Of a stretch of DNA of 64,000 bases, positions 24,601 through 39,600 are shown in pieces; position 1 is the first letter of the stretch; each line of letters starts with the position of its first letter. Source of the stretch: Echinococcus granulosus. Lineage: Eukaryota; Platyhelminthes; Cestoda; Cyclophyllidea; Taeniidae. The stretch spans positions 1 through 64,000 of the forward strand of contig NW_020170419.1 of assembly GCF_000524195.1 (NCBI RefSeq), given 5' to 3'. Made by a program: the position numbers and the translations under genes. The notes under the pieces were generated by a model. That model made no database searches. It worked only from the letters and a program-made list of their open reading frames with translations, and had not been told where the DNA came from.

Positions 24601-27600
24601 GGGTTATGTTATGCAAAGATTTAGTAATAGAGAGAAGATTCGATGTGTACTTTTGCATTGTTTTTTGCTTTTTTTGAGGGAATAAGGCAACAAACTGTGT
24701 GGGGCTTTTCTGTTATCGTCAGTATCTACGAGGGTGCTTGAGGAGTGTTTGATTCACAATGGTGGGGAGATGGACGCTTGTTGTGAGAGGTGCTTAAATT
24801 GTCCAATACGGCTTGTCTTTGAGGCAAATTAATTCCGACAACCGTCCAGATATTTTATTGCTCGGCAGTGACATCACGTACATGCACACACACACGCTGC
24901 TGTGCTGAACGACTAACCTGTTACTCTTTAAAAGGGTTAGAATGGGTAATCATCCTCAACCAATGGACAAAAGCGGGTATATATACGCCCGTCACACATT
25001 TGTGACATGGACTTATCAAAAACCGCAGAATGTCACATATATGTGACACCGGTGGTAAGAGTATTAAAAATCGGGAAGTGGGAAATTTTAGGTTTTTCCG
25101 CCCCTCTTTCCTCTTCCCCTCAACCCTGATAAGGATTAAACGTCAAGATTTGTGCCTTGAGAGCCAAATGAAGCGTGTCACGGGGCCTATCCGCGGAATT
25201 TGGGAGGTTGTGTGCGTACACGAAAGGACATTGTATGTTGGTTGTGCATGTACCTTCCTACCTACCTAGCCCACCTATCTACTTATCTACCGTCTGCCTG
25301 CATATTTAAATGTATGTATATGTGTGTGTGTGCACAGTTCATATTTATTTCTGTCCTCTCGTCTACCTTCGGCACCGCACTTTGCATTCTTGCTTACTGG
25401 TTGATGTGATGGTCACGTAGAATTGCACCGCATCGCTTATCGCACTGGTGCTTTAAAATGCGAATTCCCTCCCCAGCAAGGCTGTTCAACTTGCCTTTCC
25501 TCTTCACCTCCCCCAAAAATCAAGGACAAAGCTAACAAAAGGGGTTTCGATTTGACTGTGTCCCCTTTCCTTCCCCCCTTCACCACCTCATCTCGACTAC
25601 AAGACCGAGTAAGGTATCCCATGTTTTGGTCAACTTTCTCATCGACTTACATGAAACTGGCGCTTTCCTTTCAAGCCCATTTCTTGCGCCTCCAAGATCT
25701 TGCTACTCCGCAGTCTCCTCTGAGGACATGTGGAATGGGTGAGAAGAGTGATCTTTGATGGACTTCAGTGCTTTTCTCTTTCCTCTCCCTTCCTTTTTCC
25801 ACAGAAAGAGGTAGAAAACGCTACTTACTACCTACCAATTTGCATTCCCCGTACTTCTGATCCAGTTTTAAGAAGCGCCTCCCAGTAGTTTTTCAAGTTT
25901 TTAGTTCTCCGTGGGGTGGAGGGTGGGTGAGAATGGGAGCAGCGGGAGGACGAAAATGTTAACACCTCTTTTCCACTTTTTTTTCACTAAAGAATATCAT
26001 TTTTTTGACAGGCTACATTTGTCACTAATTCTGGACAAGAAACTTAATTTCCTTAGCAAAAGTTCACTGGAAAAACATACTCCTCATTCTTCCTTTTTTG
26101 GCAAAAAAAACGTCAGATTTAAATATTTCCTTGCCTATGCCCTACTGCTGTGTGCGTGATGTTGAAGGCAACCGTCTTGTGGAGTGAGTTGACGATCCTC
26201 CACCAAAGTGACAGGATTAGTAAATTATGTTTTTTGAAAAAAACAGTCAGAAAAATGCCAAATTTGAAGTGCCTTGTTTTTTTTCCTTATTTACTTACCT
26301 GTCTAAACAAAAAGTAAGAAAATTTTACCCCTTTCCGGGTTTTATGAGCCCAGGGGCTAAGGCAGGAGTCACACTATCTCCTCCTTCTATTTCTCTCCAG
26401 TCGAACAATATCATCGGGTGAGAAGACGGTGACTTTAAACAACCGTTTCTACTGTGAGAAATGTGTTCCCCCTCGAATTGCACAAGAAGATAGTACCGGA
26501 GTGGAAGAGGTCACCTCAAATCCCCCTGAGAATTTGCTCTCCTCCTCCTCCACCCCTCCCCCACAAGACCTTTTAGTTGAGCCTCGAGAAAAGTCCCCGC
26601 CGAAGGTGAAGATTCCCAAGAGTTCCTCTCTGCCGCGTCGATTGGGTGACTTATTCCGTTCTAAGAAGTCACGCTCACAAACTCTTCAATCCACTGCTCC
26701 CTCAACCCTGGTGGAAGAATCGACTTTGAAGAATACCACACTGACAAATGGAACCGATGCTTTGACTGTAAATGTTGGAGAGACGGATATGGCCAGTAAG
26801 TGATACATTCTTAATTAATTATTGAATGAATGCAAAAGTGCAAACAGCGGTTGACATAAAATACCCCCTGGATGTTGGTAGATGCCTTTTTCCTGCGGAA
26901 ACAGATGCTTCCTGGAATGCTGTACCACTGTAAAGGGAAAGGAGGGATTTTTGCCGGCATAGAATATGGCTAGAATATGTGCGTGTTACTTAGGCAAATC
27001 CACTAAGGACGATGAGGGCAGGGAAATTGAGGGCGGGGGGAAGGGGCAAAGGGGCTGTTGTGGTGAGTTAGTGGCTGAGCATTGATTGGTCAACTGGCTT
27101 GACCAATGAGAGGGCAAGAATAAAGCAGTGTTGCTCTTTAAGCAAGATGTACACCACTAACCTCCACAAATTGCACTAATCTTGATTAATAAGGTGCTTG
27201 GAGTGACAGTAGGCGATAGGCTACTTAATTGAGCAATCCTATAATTCCTTATTAATAGATTTGTTTTGATGTCACATATGTGTGACGCGAGTTTTTCACA
27301 ATTAAAATGTGCATTAGGAGAGAGATTGATGGGATTTTAATGTCATAAAGGTGAGGTGGGATGTTTATCTTGGGTTATATGTGCACTACTTTGGGAGGGG
27401 AAAGTGGTGGAAGTGAACTACCAGGCCCATGGGTGCCACATGATTGATTGATTGTCTTGTGATATAAAAGTACCTTTTTTTCGGCATACACATTGCGACA
27501 TCACACCGAAAAAACGTAGCATTTGCTACCACGAAATGATTTACCTATAAGTTTACTTCACAATTTGAAGAAGATCCTGGAATACCATGCCTGATACGCT

Positions 27601-30600
27601 CATTTCCTGTCCGACATCTGACCACTCGATCCATCTAAAGGCAACTTGAAAGTGTGAAGGTTAAATCTTTTTCTGTAAAAGTAGACAAAAGCGTTGTTCT
27701 TATGAGGCAACCCAAACCCTTATCACATTACCGTAAAAAATTACCCTAGAAGACCCGTATTTATCCTGGGGTGATGATTATCACCTTTTCATGACATTAA
27801 ATAGTCTTTGTTTTTGTTTTGTTAATTTTAGGTACAGATTCCGGAATCGGGAAGAAATTTGATGTAAGTTATTTTTTTTGCCTTATCTTGTCCCTTCTCT
27901 CCTCTTTTATTTGGAGGCCCCACTTGGGGTAAAATTTGACTTGATCAACTCGAGCATCATTGGTCACATCAGGTGGGCAAAGTGGCCACTTCCCCAAACT
28001 CTCAAGGAAAAGGTCTTTTCTTACAGATTCTCTTTTTGTTCCTTTAGTCTACGTTATCTATCCATCAGTTCTCTTCTTCGTTTTCGTTTTCTCGATGTCT
28101 CTAAAGTTGCTGTCGTTTTCGTAGTCTCCGGATGGCAGAAGACTACTAAAGAGTCATTCTTCCTTTTCACCTTTTTAGCATAGCCAAAGCCCGACCTACA
28201 GCCTATACTCTGGAGATGAGACTGTTCTCGCCAAGCAACAAGATGTGCAAACCACGGTAAGCATTGCTTCTCTTCACACCTATTGCCGTTGTTGCTAACA
28301 ATGGGAGGCTCTTTTGTGTTGAAATTGGCTTCATTTGATGACAATAATCACAAATTTCATGTGCTCCCACTCCCGTCTCCCCACTCTCACAACCCTTCGC
28401 TCCTCTACAGCCTCTTCCCCCTCTTCGGTGCCACCTCCTCTACCTCACTTCCTCTCCACTCTATCTTCCCTCTTCTCCCCACATCCCCCTCACCTCATCT
28501 GTTCACTTTGTTTTCGGGAAATACTGCAGAGGTTGCTTTATGCTTGCTTTCTTTTAGGTTGAGATGGTAGAGACTAGACTTGGGTAGTTAGTTTGTTTTA
28601 AAGGATTAGGGCGATTCGAAAGAGCGCGCTCTATAAATAGCCCTGAAAGTCTTTGCCATACAAACAAACAAATCCCCGTTCTCATTTCACGGAAAAGGAA
28701 GGCGAGGAGGCTAAACGCGCTCACATGTACTCCTCTCTTTTGTTTATTTATTTGGATGTGTTTGTATGTGTATTTATGTGTGAGAAGGTCTAGAAACAGG
28801 TCGATCATGTGATGAAACCGCATTAAAGGTGTGTGAAAATTCTTCTTTCCCTCTCGTGGGGATAATGCCCCTTTTGCATCTTTCATTATCGTGAGAAGAA
28901 ACCTTCTCCACACTTTCGTACACCCTTACCTGTTTCTTTTTCCCCTTCCAAGGGCAGGTGATTTGAGTACAATCATCTTCCATTTTTAAATATGGTTGTT
29001 TTTGTTTTGGCGCAATTTCTTGTTTGAATTCCCGGTGACGTAGGGGGTGGGGGGGGGGGTAAGGAATAAAAAGAAAAAAACAAAAAGCAAAAAATGTCAT
29101 TTAGAAAGTGAAATTTTCTGCTAATCCTTTCTTCAGGGAAGGGCACTTAAAATACCTTTTTACTTGTTACATCTTCGCGTAAAAGTTCTGAGTATTCTCT
29201 TTACCCCTTCCTCTACCTCCACCTCCCCGCCCTCTCCTTTGGCACTCTGCCAAAAGCTGTAAAAGATGTACACAGAATGGCATCGTGATCAAATCAGTTA
29301 GAGTTTTGAATTGCTTTCTTTTTGTCTGTGCTGTGCTGCAATGGGAAGAATCTTCTCACTCAGTTCTCTCAGGTGTCAAGATCTTTGATTTATCGCGACG
29401 GCTTCGGTTACACCACCTTTAATGTCGCTTACTCAAAAAGAATTGACAGACTGATAAAACGCATCGACAACTTGTTGTCACGGTGGTGGTTTAGGGCGGG
29501 TGTCAAACCGAGAGTAGATGTGACACCCAGAACCCAGTCAGTTTGGGAGTAGCCTTGCCGCATGAAGCGTCCGCGTAAAGTATCCATGCTCTCCATTGTT
29601 ATTCATCCCCTCTGTATTTTTCCCTGATATCTGCTTACTCTTGGAATTATAGCCAATGGAAGGCTACCCGGTGACGTACAGCACAAGCGGTACCCCTGCA
29701 GTGCCTTATTCCCTCGACGCTGCATTAACCACACCTTCTATTGTGAACACCCTCTCTGGTGACGCCTCCACACTCCTCTTCGGATCCGTGCGACGAATCT
29801 GCCCACCTGGTGTTGACTATGGACACCAGTACCCTGTCTCCTACCTTCGTCTAGCTGAACAGGGCTACACTGCTGTTACCAGCTCTGATCTTCTCAGTTC
29901 TATCAGTCCTCTTTCTGCCACCACTACCCCCGCTTTTATTCGTCGTCCACCACCCTCGGCTAGTGCATCTTCCACTCAGCGTCTCTCTCGTCGAGATATG
30001 CCTTCCACTCACCACTCACAAACTCGCACCTTGCCAACCAGTTCCGCGGATTCAACGTCACGACAAGGTGGAGGGTTTATGGATCACCGCTACTGTGCAC
30101 AGGTCTTCGGTGAGGTTGATGGTGCCAGACCCGAAAAGGATCGTTACACACGATATCGACAGCTATCTCCTGCCGGAAGTTTAATGGGACGAGCGCTCAG
30201 CTCGGGTCGAAGTGTTGGTGCACCTCCCAACTTCATTGTTCGCAAGTCACGTGAGTCTAGATCCAAGTCGCTTCTTTGTGTTGTGTCTTAGTTGTGAGCT
30301 GGTGGTTAAAAGTCTAGGGAGAATGATAAATTGGCGTAGCAGAACTGTAAGAAGGAACATGTCGTTCATGTCAAACCGGGACTCGCGGGTCAGTGCTGCT
30401 TGACCATCCTGGAGCAGCTTGATTCATTTTGTCTTGTTACCCAAGGTGCAGTAGTTCGGCGTACGCCTTGATCCAACAATTAGGCCCATTTGTTTTATCT
30501 ACTAACTTAAATATTCACATAAATAGCTGATGAATTCGGAACTTACTTCTTGGGGTCTTGTGAGTGGTTGAGCGTCCCATCATCACCGTTCTTGAGGTCT

Positions 30601-33600
30601 CCTTGCGGTTATATTCACGGGTTAGAGTTTTTGCGTTTTTGTCCACAAGAAACCTCTTTGATCTTCATATGACAATGCTTACAGGTAGGTGGTATGATTT
30701 GAAGGCTCCGAACCAAACCACGATACGCCATCACCGTTTTTAAGAGCATCAGTTTGTCCTGATTGCTTCTTATAAAAATTTCTTTTCCCACTCTTTTCAG
30801 ATGGAAGTCAATGTCTCACCTTTCTTTGACTTTTCTCTACCTTTGAAAATGAGGCAAATTTGTTCATCGTTATGTCCTTCTGCTCTCTTTCTCCAGCTTA
30901 AGCGAGGCATTTTGAGGAATTTTCAGGACGCAAAGCGAAAAATTGAATTGACGGTCAATTTTTTTTTTTTTTTTTTGGTGGAGAAAAAGTATGAAAATTT
31001 CATGCAGGCAGAAGCGTTGGGTGTTTACCGCACCGACGAAGGGAGAACTGTTTGATACTTCCTCGCCTAGGATCAAAGTGTCCGCGGGACGGGAAGGGGA
31101 GAATGGATCTTTCATGATGTACCTGGGGGTGGGGGGGGGAGAGGAAATTAAACGTGGAGAGAAGAGGGTATTTTATTGGGCAGTTTTGTAAAGGTGTTGT
31201 CAAATTTTTCGACTCTAAGTGGATGCGACTATCCAGTCGTTTGTCAATCTGGCGGCGAGTTTGAGTTCATTAATTAACCCCTGCATTGATGTACTCGTAG
31301 CAGTATGCATGGAACCAGCTATCAAGCGACCCACCACACTTTGAATGACACCGTCCATGGTTTTCGGATTGCTTCCATCATCCGCCTATCCAACCACCCT
31401 TGGAGTGAAGCATCCGACAGTGAACCAGCTATGGCCGTTTGTCTATTCATCCATCCATCCATCCATCGTTATTGCTTTTGGCGTAAAACTTGATCTTCAT
31501 TTGCTTTTGGTCATCTGAGTCCCCATTTCCTGTATTTTAGAAACCTACTCCTCCTATTCCACTCCAAATGTCAACAGTCGACGTGGTAAGTGACATTTCG
31601 TCGATTCATTCCTCCGTCTGCTACTTTTTAGCCTATATTGAAACAACGGCAATCGCAACAGCTCTTCTCTACTCTCTTTCGTGCATTTAGGCATACGTGT
31701 GTTGGGTGAGCTCTATCTGTCGTTTTTTTCCCCTCCCCAATGCAAAATGCTATTGTCATTCTATTGCCATCGTTGGTTGTTCCCTCCTTCTATCGTTAGC
31801 CTTGGTGTTGTTGCATTTTTTGAATTGGTGACACCTGGGACTCCCCTTTCACCCGCCAACTCCTCCCTCCTTCGATCGTTTCGCCTTCTCCAAAGCTGTA
31901 GGCTTTTGCGTGACTAAAGTAATCTCCCTCGTTGTTGGTGTTGTTGTTACCGTCCCAAAGATTGACTTACCTGGATAATGAATATTTAAGGAAGACCCTG
32001 CTGTTCATAGTGATCGGTTAGGCGCTTCATTGTCCCTGTAGGGCAGATTAAGGCAAAAAGTTGCAAATCAGGAGGTTAATGAATTGAAAATAACAAGGGG
32101 ATAACCTCCTACCTCCCCTTGCCTCCTCAGAAATTGACATGCACATCCCCTCTGTCGATTTAACCTTCATTAATTAGGCCTTTAACAGCCAGCCAACCAT
32201 ATTTCCTGTCAAAAAACGAAATTTCGACCAAACAACAAAACCTCAGTTAATTAACTCCTGTGTGACAGATCTAATTTTCCCTTCCTCAACGGTGGCAGTG
32301 GAACTTTGTACTCGGAGTAGTACCAAGAGACACTGTGCCCTACACTAATTTATGGTGTTTACATGGTGAAATGACAAGTGGCGTTAATTTGAAATAAAAT
32401 GGGGGGAGGGGGGTAGGGGGTAGGCGTCTCCCCACCGCTTTTATGCATGTGGTCTGCTCAATACGCCTCCCCCCCACTCCCACCACCTTTGATTATGCAA
32501 TTATTCATTTCCGCCCTTTTTTCTCCCCTCCGGATTTTTGATGTTGATTTTGCCCCTAGTTTTTTTATTTGGAAATATTTTTTTGTACTTTTATATTCGA
32601 TTTTATGCCCTGTACTTTTGTTGTGTAATCTAGCCCTCAAATTCCACCCATTTCACTCAGTACCTGGATTAGGAGATGTAAATAAATTTGAGAAGGGGAA
32701 AAATTGCACTTTTATATGCCGAAATGGGTTATTTGAGGGTTTAACTCCCCTCCGGCGTTATAGCGGTGGCCGTGGCAATTGGACTGAAAGGGGCTGCGAC
32801 GCTGACTGTCTATCGCAGTGCCCTCCGTAGACCTCGATTGGTTCCGCCTGTTACCTCCTCCTTGTGAAGGAATTAACTGCTCCCCTATCCATGGCATTTT
32901 TGTTCACCGGTGGAAAACCGTTTAATGAGGCACACAGTATAAAGTAGCGCTTTGGAGGTGTGGCCTTAGTTCACCTCTGAGTCCTTTTTTTTCGTGGCAT
33001 TTTTTGCTTCTCACTGGTCGTTTATCTGGAGTGTCCTCACCTTCTTATGCAGTGAGGATGTATCAGGTCATGAAATTTCCACTTACGGGGGTCATTTAGG
33101 TCATAGTGGGATTTAAGTGAACAATCAATTCTGCTAATGAAACATTGACATCTAGGAGCAGTTATTTCATCCGCTGGAGTGACTCCCCTCCTGTGGCTTG
33201 GGCACAGAACCACCCCTACCACCACATGTGAAGTTGTCACTGATGTACAACCATCATTCAAATGTCTTGTTGTGGAGGTCTTCTTGTGTAGAGTTTCGAC
33301 GCCATTACCTCAATAGTCACGACACCGTGTCGATCCCAAATAACTACACTACCACAGTTTTTGGCCGTATTAATTGAAGGGTCCCTAAAGGGAGTAGGGG
33401 GAGAGTCCTGACTGACCCACAACATTTGGGCTGGCTATTGGTGACGTAGCATGAGCAGACCGTCGTGGTACTGGCTCGCAAGTCAATTCAAGAGACACGC
33501 TTGCTACACCCTAATCTTCCGGGTCGGTTAACTTTATTTTGCTTACCGTCACAGCGGACAGTTCATCCTTTTTTGGACATCCTGTAGGGTCTTCCAAAAC

Positions 33601-36600
33601 GGAAACATCAGAGAATAACCCTACAATTGTTCACCACATTTCCGTGCATGATTTGCTAGCTAAATTCTGCTCTTCTAACGTTTTCCAACTCTCTCCCGAG
33701 CCAAATTAATATCTGATTTCCCATTCCTAAATTCTAGCTGAATCAATGATGCGATCACCACCACGCGTGGGCAGATCCGTGAGTCCGGAGGCCGCTGTCT
33801 TGGCTCAAGCCGAGGCCAGACGCTTGGCTGCCTATCCGGGTGCCAAAATTCCTGACGCCGACAGTGAACCCGCTATTGACCGATACGATTGGCCGGCGCC
33901 ACCGTCTCCTGCGGTTGTTATGATTGATCGAAGTGAGTGGTTAATTCTTTTACTCCTCCAGCTGTAGTCATTCTCAGATCTAGAGACCATCTGATATCTT
34001 CTTGCGATACAGTTTATTGAATCCTGTTATCACAAAGTGATAATCAGCCCGCGTCACATGTTTGTGCCGCCGAGTCGAGTCAAGCAATCCTGTGTGTCAC
34101 ATATTCGTGACACTTATATTAAACGCAGTAAATGGAGAGTAGATAAATTGAACATTCTCACTCAAATGTCCTACGATCTGCTCGTTTTTTTTTGATGAAT
34201 CAACTCCTAATTTTTTCTTTAATTCTTCTGGTTGTATGGACTGTGACCTATAGAAAGTCCTGGAACCCTCTGTATCTGTCGACCACTCGACCCGATAGAT
34301 CAGTCTGCCCACTTTCTTCCCTTACCAGAAGGTTTGGTTCTACTTATCTTTCCAGATGACCGTCAAGGCTTATGAAGCTGTCGATATTGCACAAGACAGC
34401 GACTAGTATGGACCTGTTAAGTGGCCCATCGAGCATGCTTGTGCGACAGTCTATCAGTCCTGTTGTCGATTCTCGTCATTTTGATATCCTCTCTGATGAG
34501 ACGTCGAGTGAATAAACCGATGAATGCGGTTAGAGGCTATCAAGCTTGTTGAAAGGGTCAAGAGTAGTTGCATCAGGTGGAAGGCATAGAGTCGTGTGGA
34601 TCAGTCGGTGGAGATGAAAGAATCATGAGTAAAGTAGAGTGGTGATTAGGTTAAACGATGATGCTGAAACAATTGATGCATGTTTTCGCCACCTGGGACC
34701 GTAATGTACAAAGGTAAACAAAGTGGATCCACCCCCATCAATTAGGAGATGATAAAAGGCTCCAAAAGTTATTCACTAGATCCTAACTTCTTTTATATAT
34801 GTAAATCATAAACAAGATCCTTGGATCTTGGTTTGTTTGCTAACTGATTACCTGACTGAGTGAGGGAGAGAGGGAGATGTAAGAGGTATGGGCTGGTAGG
34901 GAGGAAATGATGAATTGACTTATTTGTGATGAAGAGGGACTTATGCATTGTGGCATTAGGCAAGTGAATACGTCATTGTTGATTCCCAAGGGAGTGACTC
35001 TCCACCCTCCATACCCTCCGTACTTCAGGCTAGTGAAGTAGAGATTAAATGTGAGAAGACAGTGCATGGATCGTGTGTATAGTGGACTTCAGAAGGGATT
35101 GATCACCTATTTAATGTGAGACATCTTATTAAGGCCGGCATCTGCCTACCAGATGCGACAGAAATGTTTAGTCGGAAACACTTTTTATTCAAACACGTCC
35201 ACTAGGTGGACTAAAGTCCTATATTTGTTCCCCCAAGGCAGTATATCGCCTCCACACGTATTATCTCAAAATTCAACCTTGAGGAGATCTTGTAGAGCGA
35301 GGGAACTACTCTGCTTATTCTTTTCCCTCCTTCAGGTGATGGTTCTCACCTTTTCTTAGCATTACCAGACGGTCATGCCGAATAGATGTGTATGAAATAT
35401 AGGTGGAGGATTCTCGAGCGTATCTAGGGCTTGGTCCTTTCATATGCTTCTTGGTCACCTTACAGATGGCTCTGGTTTCATAGTGAACTTCTTGAACGAA
35501 AATGACTGGCTCAAAGTTGATTTTACATTTTTTTTGAGGTCTCTAATGAGAGAGAAGTATCCGGTTGTTTCTGTATGGCTCTTTGTTGTAGCCAATCAAA
35601 AAAGAGAACTCACGTCAGTTATCCAATTAGCATGAAGTGTTGAATATGCTAGGCTAATCAAATATTTGGGAAAAAAGTTGCTGATAAAAGAGGATTTTTT
35701 TGCTTCTAAAGAAAATAGCCTAACAAAATGGCATATTTTGATGTAACTTTGTGTTAAAGAAAAAATTGCGAGTCTTGAGATGCATTTCGAGTCGACTGCA
35801 TGCGATTATCTAAGGATATATGAGTGCTGAGAGCAGACTTTCCAGAACCCTTCCAAACGTCGTTCTAAGTTGGAATCTGAATCCAAAGGGTTGGGAGATA
35901 CACCATGAATACGGGACCTTTCGATCATCCGTTTACTCCTGGCTGGTATGGGCTGTGTAAGAACACCTATAAGCAAACTTCTTCATGCAGGAGGTTGACA
36001 ACTCACCAATGTCTCGATGTGGCTTGTCGTGTTGCTTCTATGATCTTTCACCGGCTTGACAACTTACAAAATGACTACATGGCTTTTTCAGGTGGCACTT
36101 ATCCATGGCTTCCATTGTACCCTTGGAGGTAGATATCAGTGAGGCCTTAGTATTGTAAACTCTCCTAACGACATTTCCGAACGCAGGAGTTCAAGGGATT
36201 TGCCTCAGTATAACCCGGGAGTAGCACGCTAGTGAGAATGTTTGACCGTTTACTTCTAGGCCGTGAAGGCTAAGGCACGAAGGTTCTGTAGGTTGTCAGT
36301 GATTTGTCACGGTTTCGGTGCCCCACTTTTCATGTGTGGCACTTTTGTTACAACTTTAGGGTTTTGCGAGCTATACGATAGAGTGGATGATGTCTGAGTG
36401 ATACTACAGGCAGTGATGACAGGCTTGTTTTGTCCTATCAACTGGATGTTTGGGCGAAATTTATGCTAAACGACTAGGACGGTTACAAGCCGATGGCATC
36501 TTGGCAGGTCACTAGTAAGACACTTTAGGTGGTAGTACTAAGTTTATAAGTCAATGCCAATCTCAGACGTGATGGTTTCGTTTCCAGCCTACAGTCCTAG

Positions 36601-39600
36601 CCGATAGTGTGTTGGTCGTCTGATTTGAGAGATTTTATCGGCGCATAACCCGTCATGAAGGTGACAAGCACAGGAGACGAATCTTTTTTGTCATATCTGT
36701 GACCCCTAGTAAAAGCATGAACATGTGTGTCCTCGGCCAGTTGGCACACAGAGTGACCCCAATTTTGCTGACAATGCAACCGAAAATTATCTCAATCGGA
36801 TAATCACATCTGCTGATATCCGGATGGAACGTTGTGGATTTACGCGTCAATATTGAGGTGAAGCAGGCTGTCCCAAGTCCACTTCATTCCTAATGAGGGT
36901 CACGTTGAAAGGCTCTCTTTGTTATCTGAGGCAGATTTAAAGTCTCGGTATGACATAAACTCGCCTCGTATTTTGCCATTTATGCAAAGTCTCTGGTACC
37001 TTCTCCTTCCTTTAGTGTGCTCATTTGATGACCTTGACCCCGATAATCTAGAATTGTCTTCTTTTAGAACAAAGGGAACCCTACTTGATAGACGCAATGT
37101 GGTTGAAGCCTGCTATTATGGTCTCCCACTATCCTTTTTTTTCCTCTCTCTTTTATCTACCCCTCATATCATTTGATGCCAGGTGAATCTGATGTTTACG
37201 ATGGCTGATTCTTTTGTTTCTTAGAAGAAGGCCTCGAAATAAGAATTACCACTTCCGAAATGCCCTCCTTCCTTGTTGTTTAAGGGAAGCTACCACATGT
37301 GAAGAGGGTGTCACATGCAGAGCAACAAGTGTCATGTGTCAGGAGGGCTGAAGTACTGCCAATTTGTGCTTCGCTTCTCTCTCTATAGGTGATGTCAATG
37401 CAGGAAGACAATGGCACAAAAAAGAGGCAGGAAAAAAGGGTCTATTTTGGTCAATATTATCCTTTTGCCAACCCCCATTTTCCTCCAAATTGCCTAAAAA
37501 GGAGCATTTGGTGTGTTAAATCTAAGGTTTTCTCTTCTCTAACAAAGAGATCAGGTTAATCTCCTAATTTAAACCTCCGGTAATTGATTGATCTGATTCG
37601 CCCTCTGAGGTCGGGAAGCTTCACCTTGTCATGTCAACATCTGGTCAATGGAAAAAGATTTTGTAGTTTTTTTTAAAAATAACTAACTTCTGCATCTATA
37701 ATTTGCCACAAGAAACATTTCGAACCGCCTGATATGCTTACTTCGTTCTGACCACTCTATTCTCCCCACTATTGTCCACTCTGCCCACTGGATATTGTAG
37801 ACAGAAAGTTTTTACCAGTCTGTCTGCCTATGTGTGGGTGTTTCCCAGGACCACAAATTCGTCTTTCTCTGGGTGTTTACATCCCTTTCCCCAAAAATCG
37901 TTTCTCGGTAGGGTCAAAAGTTGGACGCTGTCGTATAGATGAAATTTGGGCGTGGAAGGGTCCAAGCATCCGATTGGCTACGCGCCATCACAACAGGATG
38001 AGTGGTGGAACAATCTTGGAAGTCATTTTTGGAAAGGGAAGCCCCAACAATCGAAGAAGTATGATGTATCAGGTAGACGAGAAATTTCAGGCGCTTGTCG
38101 AGAGCGGTCAAGACAACGATTTGTAGGGACGTGTCAAATGGATCATCGAGTATGGGTATGCGTCAGTCTATCGGTGTGATTGTTGTGTCTCCTCTCTCTA
38201 CCACCATCCTGTCATTTCGAGACCTCCGTTGAATAACCTAATGCATGTGATTAGAAATTGTCAGGCTTGTTGGAGGCGTGAATTGGTGTGGTGGAATATA
38301 CTACTCAAATAGGGTCAACAGTAGTTGCATCAGGTGGAAAGTGAAGAATGGTGTTGCATAGTTGGTAAAGGTGAAAGAGTCAAAGAAAAGTGAACTGGTA
38401 ATTACGGTGGGTGGTAATGCTGCAACAGGTGGTGCACATATCCACCTCCTGGGAATGTAGCATGCGAACGTAAACAAAGTGGATCCACCCTCTTCAATTA
38501 AGAGGTGATAAGAGGCTCCAAAGGTTATTTACTGGATCTTAACTTCTTTCATGTATGTAAATTATAAACAAGCGCCGCAGTTCTTGGATTGTTTGCTAAC
38601 TGACTGCCTGATTGAGTGAGCGAATGAGAGAGTATAGGTGGGCGGAATAGAGGTTCGGAGGTGCGGAGTGGTGGGGAGAGAGTGATGGATTGGCTAACTT
38701 ACGATGAGAAGAAATTGATGTTTTGTAGCATTAGGTGAGTGAATGCATCATTGGTGATTCCCAAGGGAGGGACTCTCCACCCTCCATACCCTCCATACTT
38801 TAGGCTAGTGAAGGCAGTACATGGATCGTGTGTATAGAGGACATCATTAACCACCCTTCACTTGTTGAACGTGTAGTGTTGGAGTAAGTCTTAGGTCTAC
38901 CTACTAATTACAACAAAAAGGTGTGGATAGAATCACATTTTACTCAGAAACATCCAGGACAAGTCAGTCGGATGGAAGCAGGTCCTCATTTTCCAAGGTT
39001 CAGTAAGACCTCATCCCATTTCAAAACTTTTTCTTAGAAAATTTTTGAATTTTTTGGAAAGAGGGTGATAGAAGCTGCTTCACTTTCATCTTTACCCTTT
39101 GTATCTCTTCTTTTCCTCAATGACGTTTATCGCCTTTCCTGGCCTCTCAAAAATTGTGACAATGGCTAGGCGGATTTCGATTGGTACGAGGCGGAATAAT
39201 AAGTAATCATTTAGCAACCTCCTCTGTAAATGGCTTATTTTTCATCAGAACTTTAATAAATTTTAAAGTGGAAACAGTAAAATTTTTGCTTTTTCCATTT
39301 TTATGGGGATATTTGCTCCAGTAAAAATTTAATCCCCACCCTCGCCTTCCTCCTCCCCCCAATTTGCCCTCCCCTCGATCCTCTTTTCCCCACTGCGCTC
39401 CACACCACACCACGCAGCTTCTGCTTTCAATTTTCATATTCTTTTTTTCGTTGTGGCATCGTAAAATTTTTCACTCTTTCTTTATCTACTTGAAAAATTC
39501 TCTCCACTCATGGTAAATCATTTCATCCTTTTGCCTTTAAATAATTGTTCACATATTTTCTCACGGCTACTCCCGAGGTACCTATCAGATTTCTTCTCCA

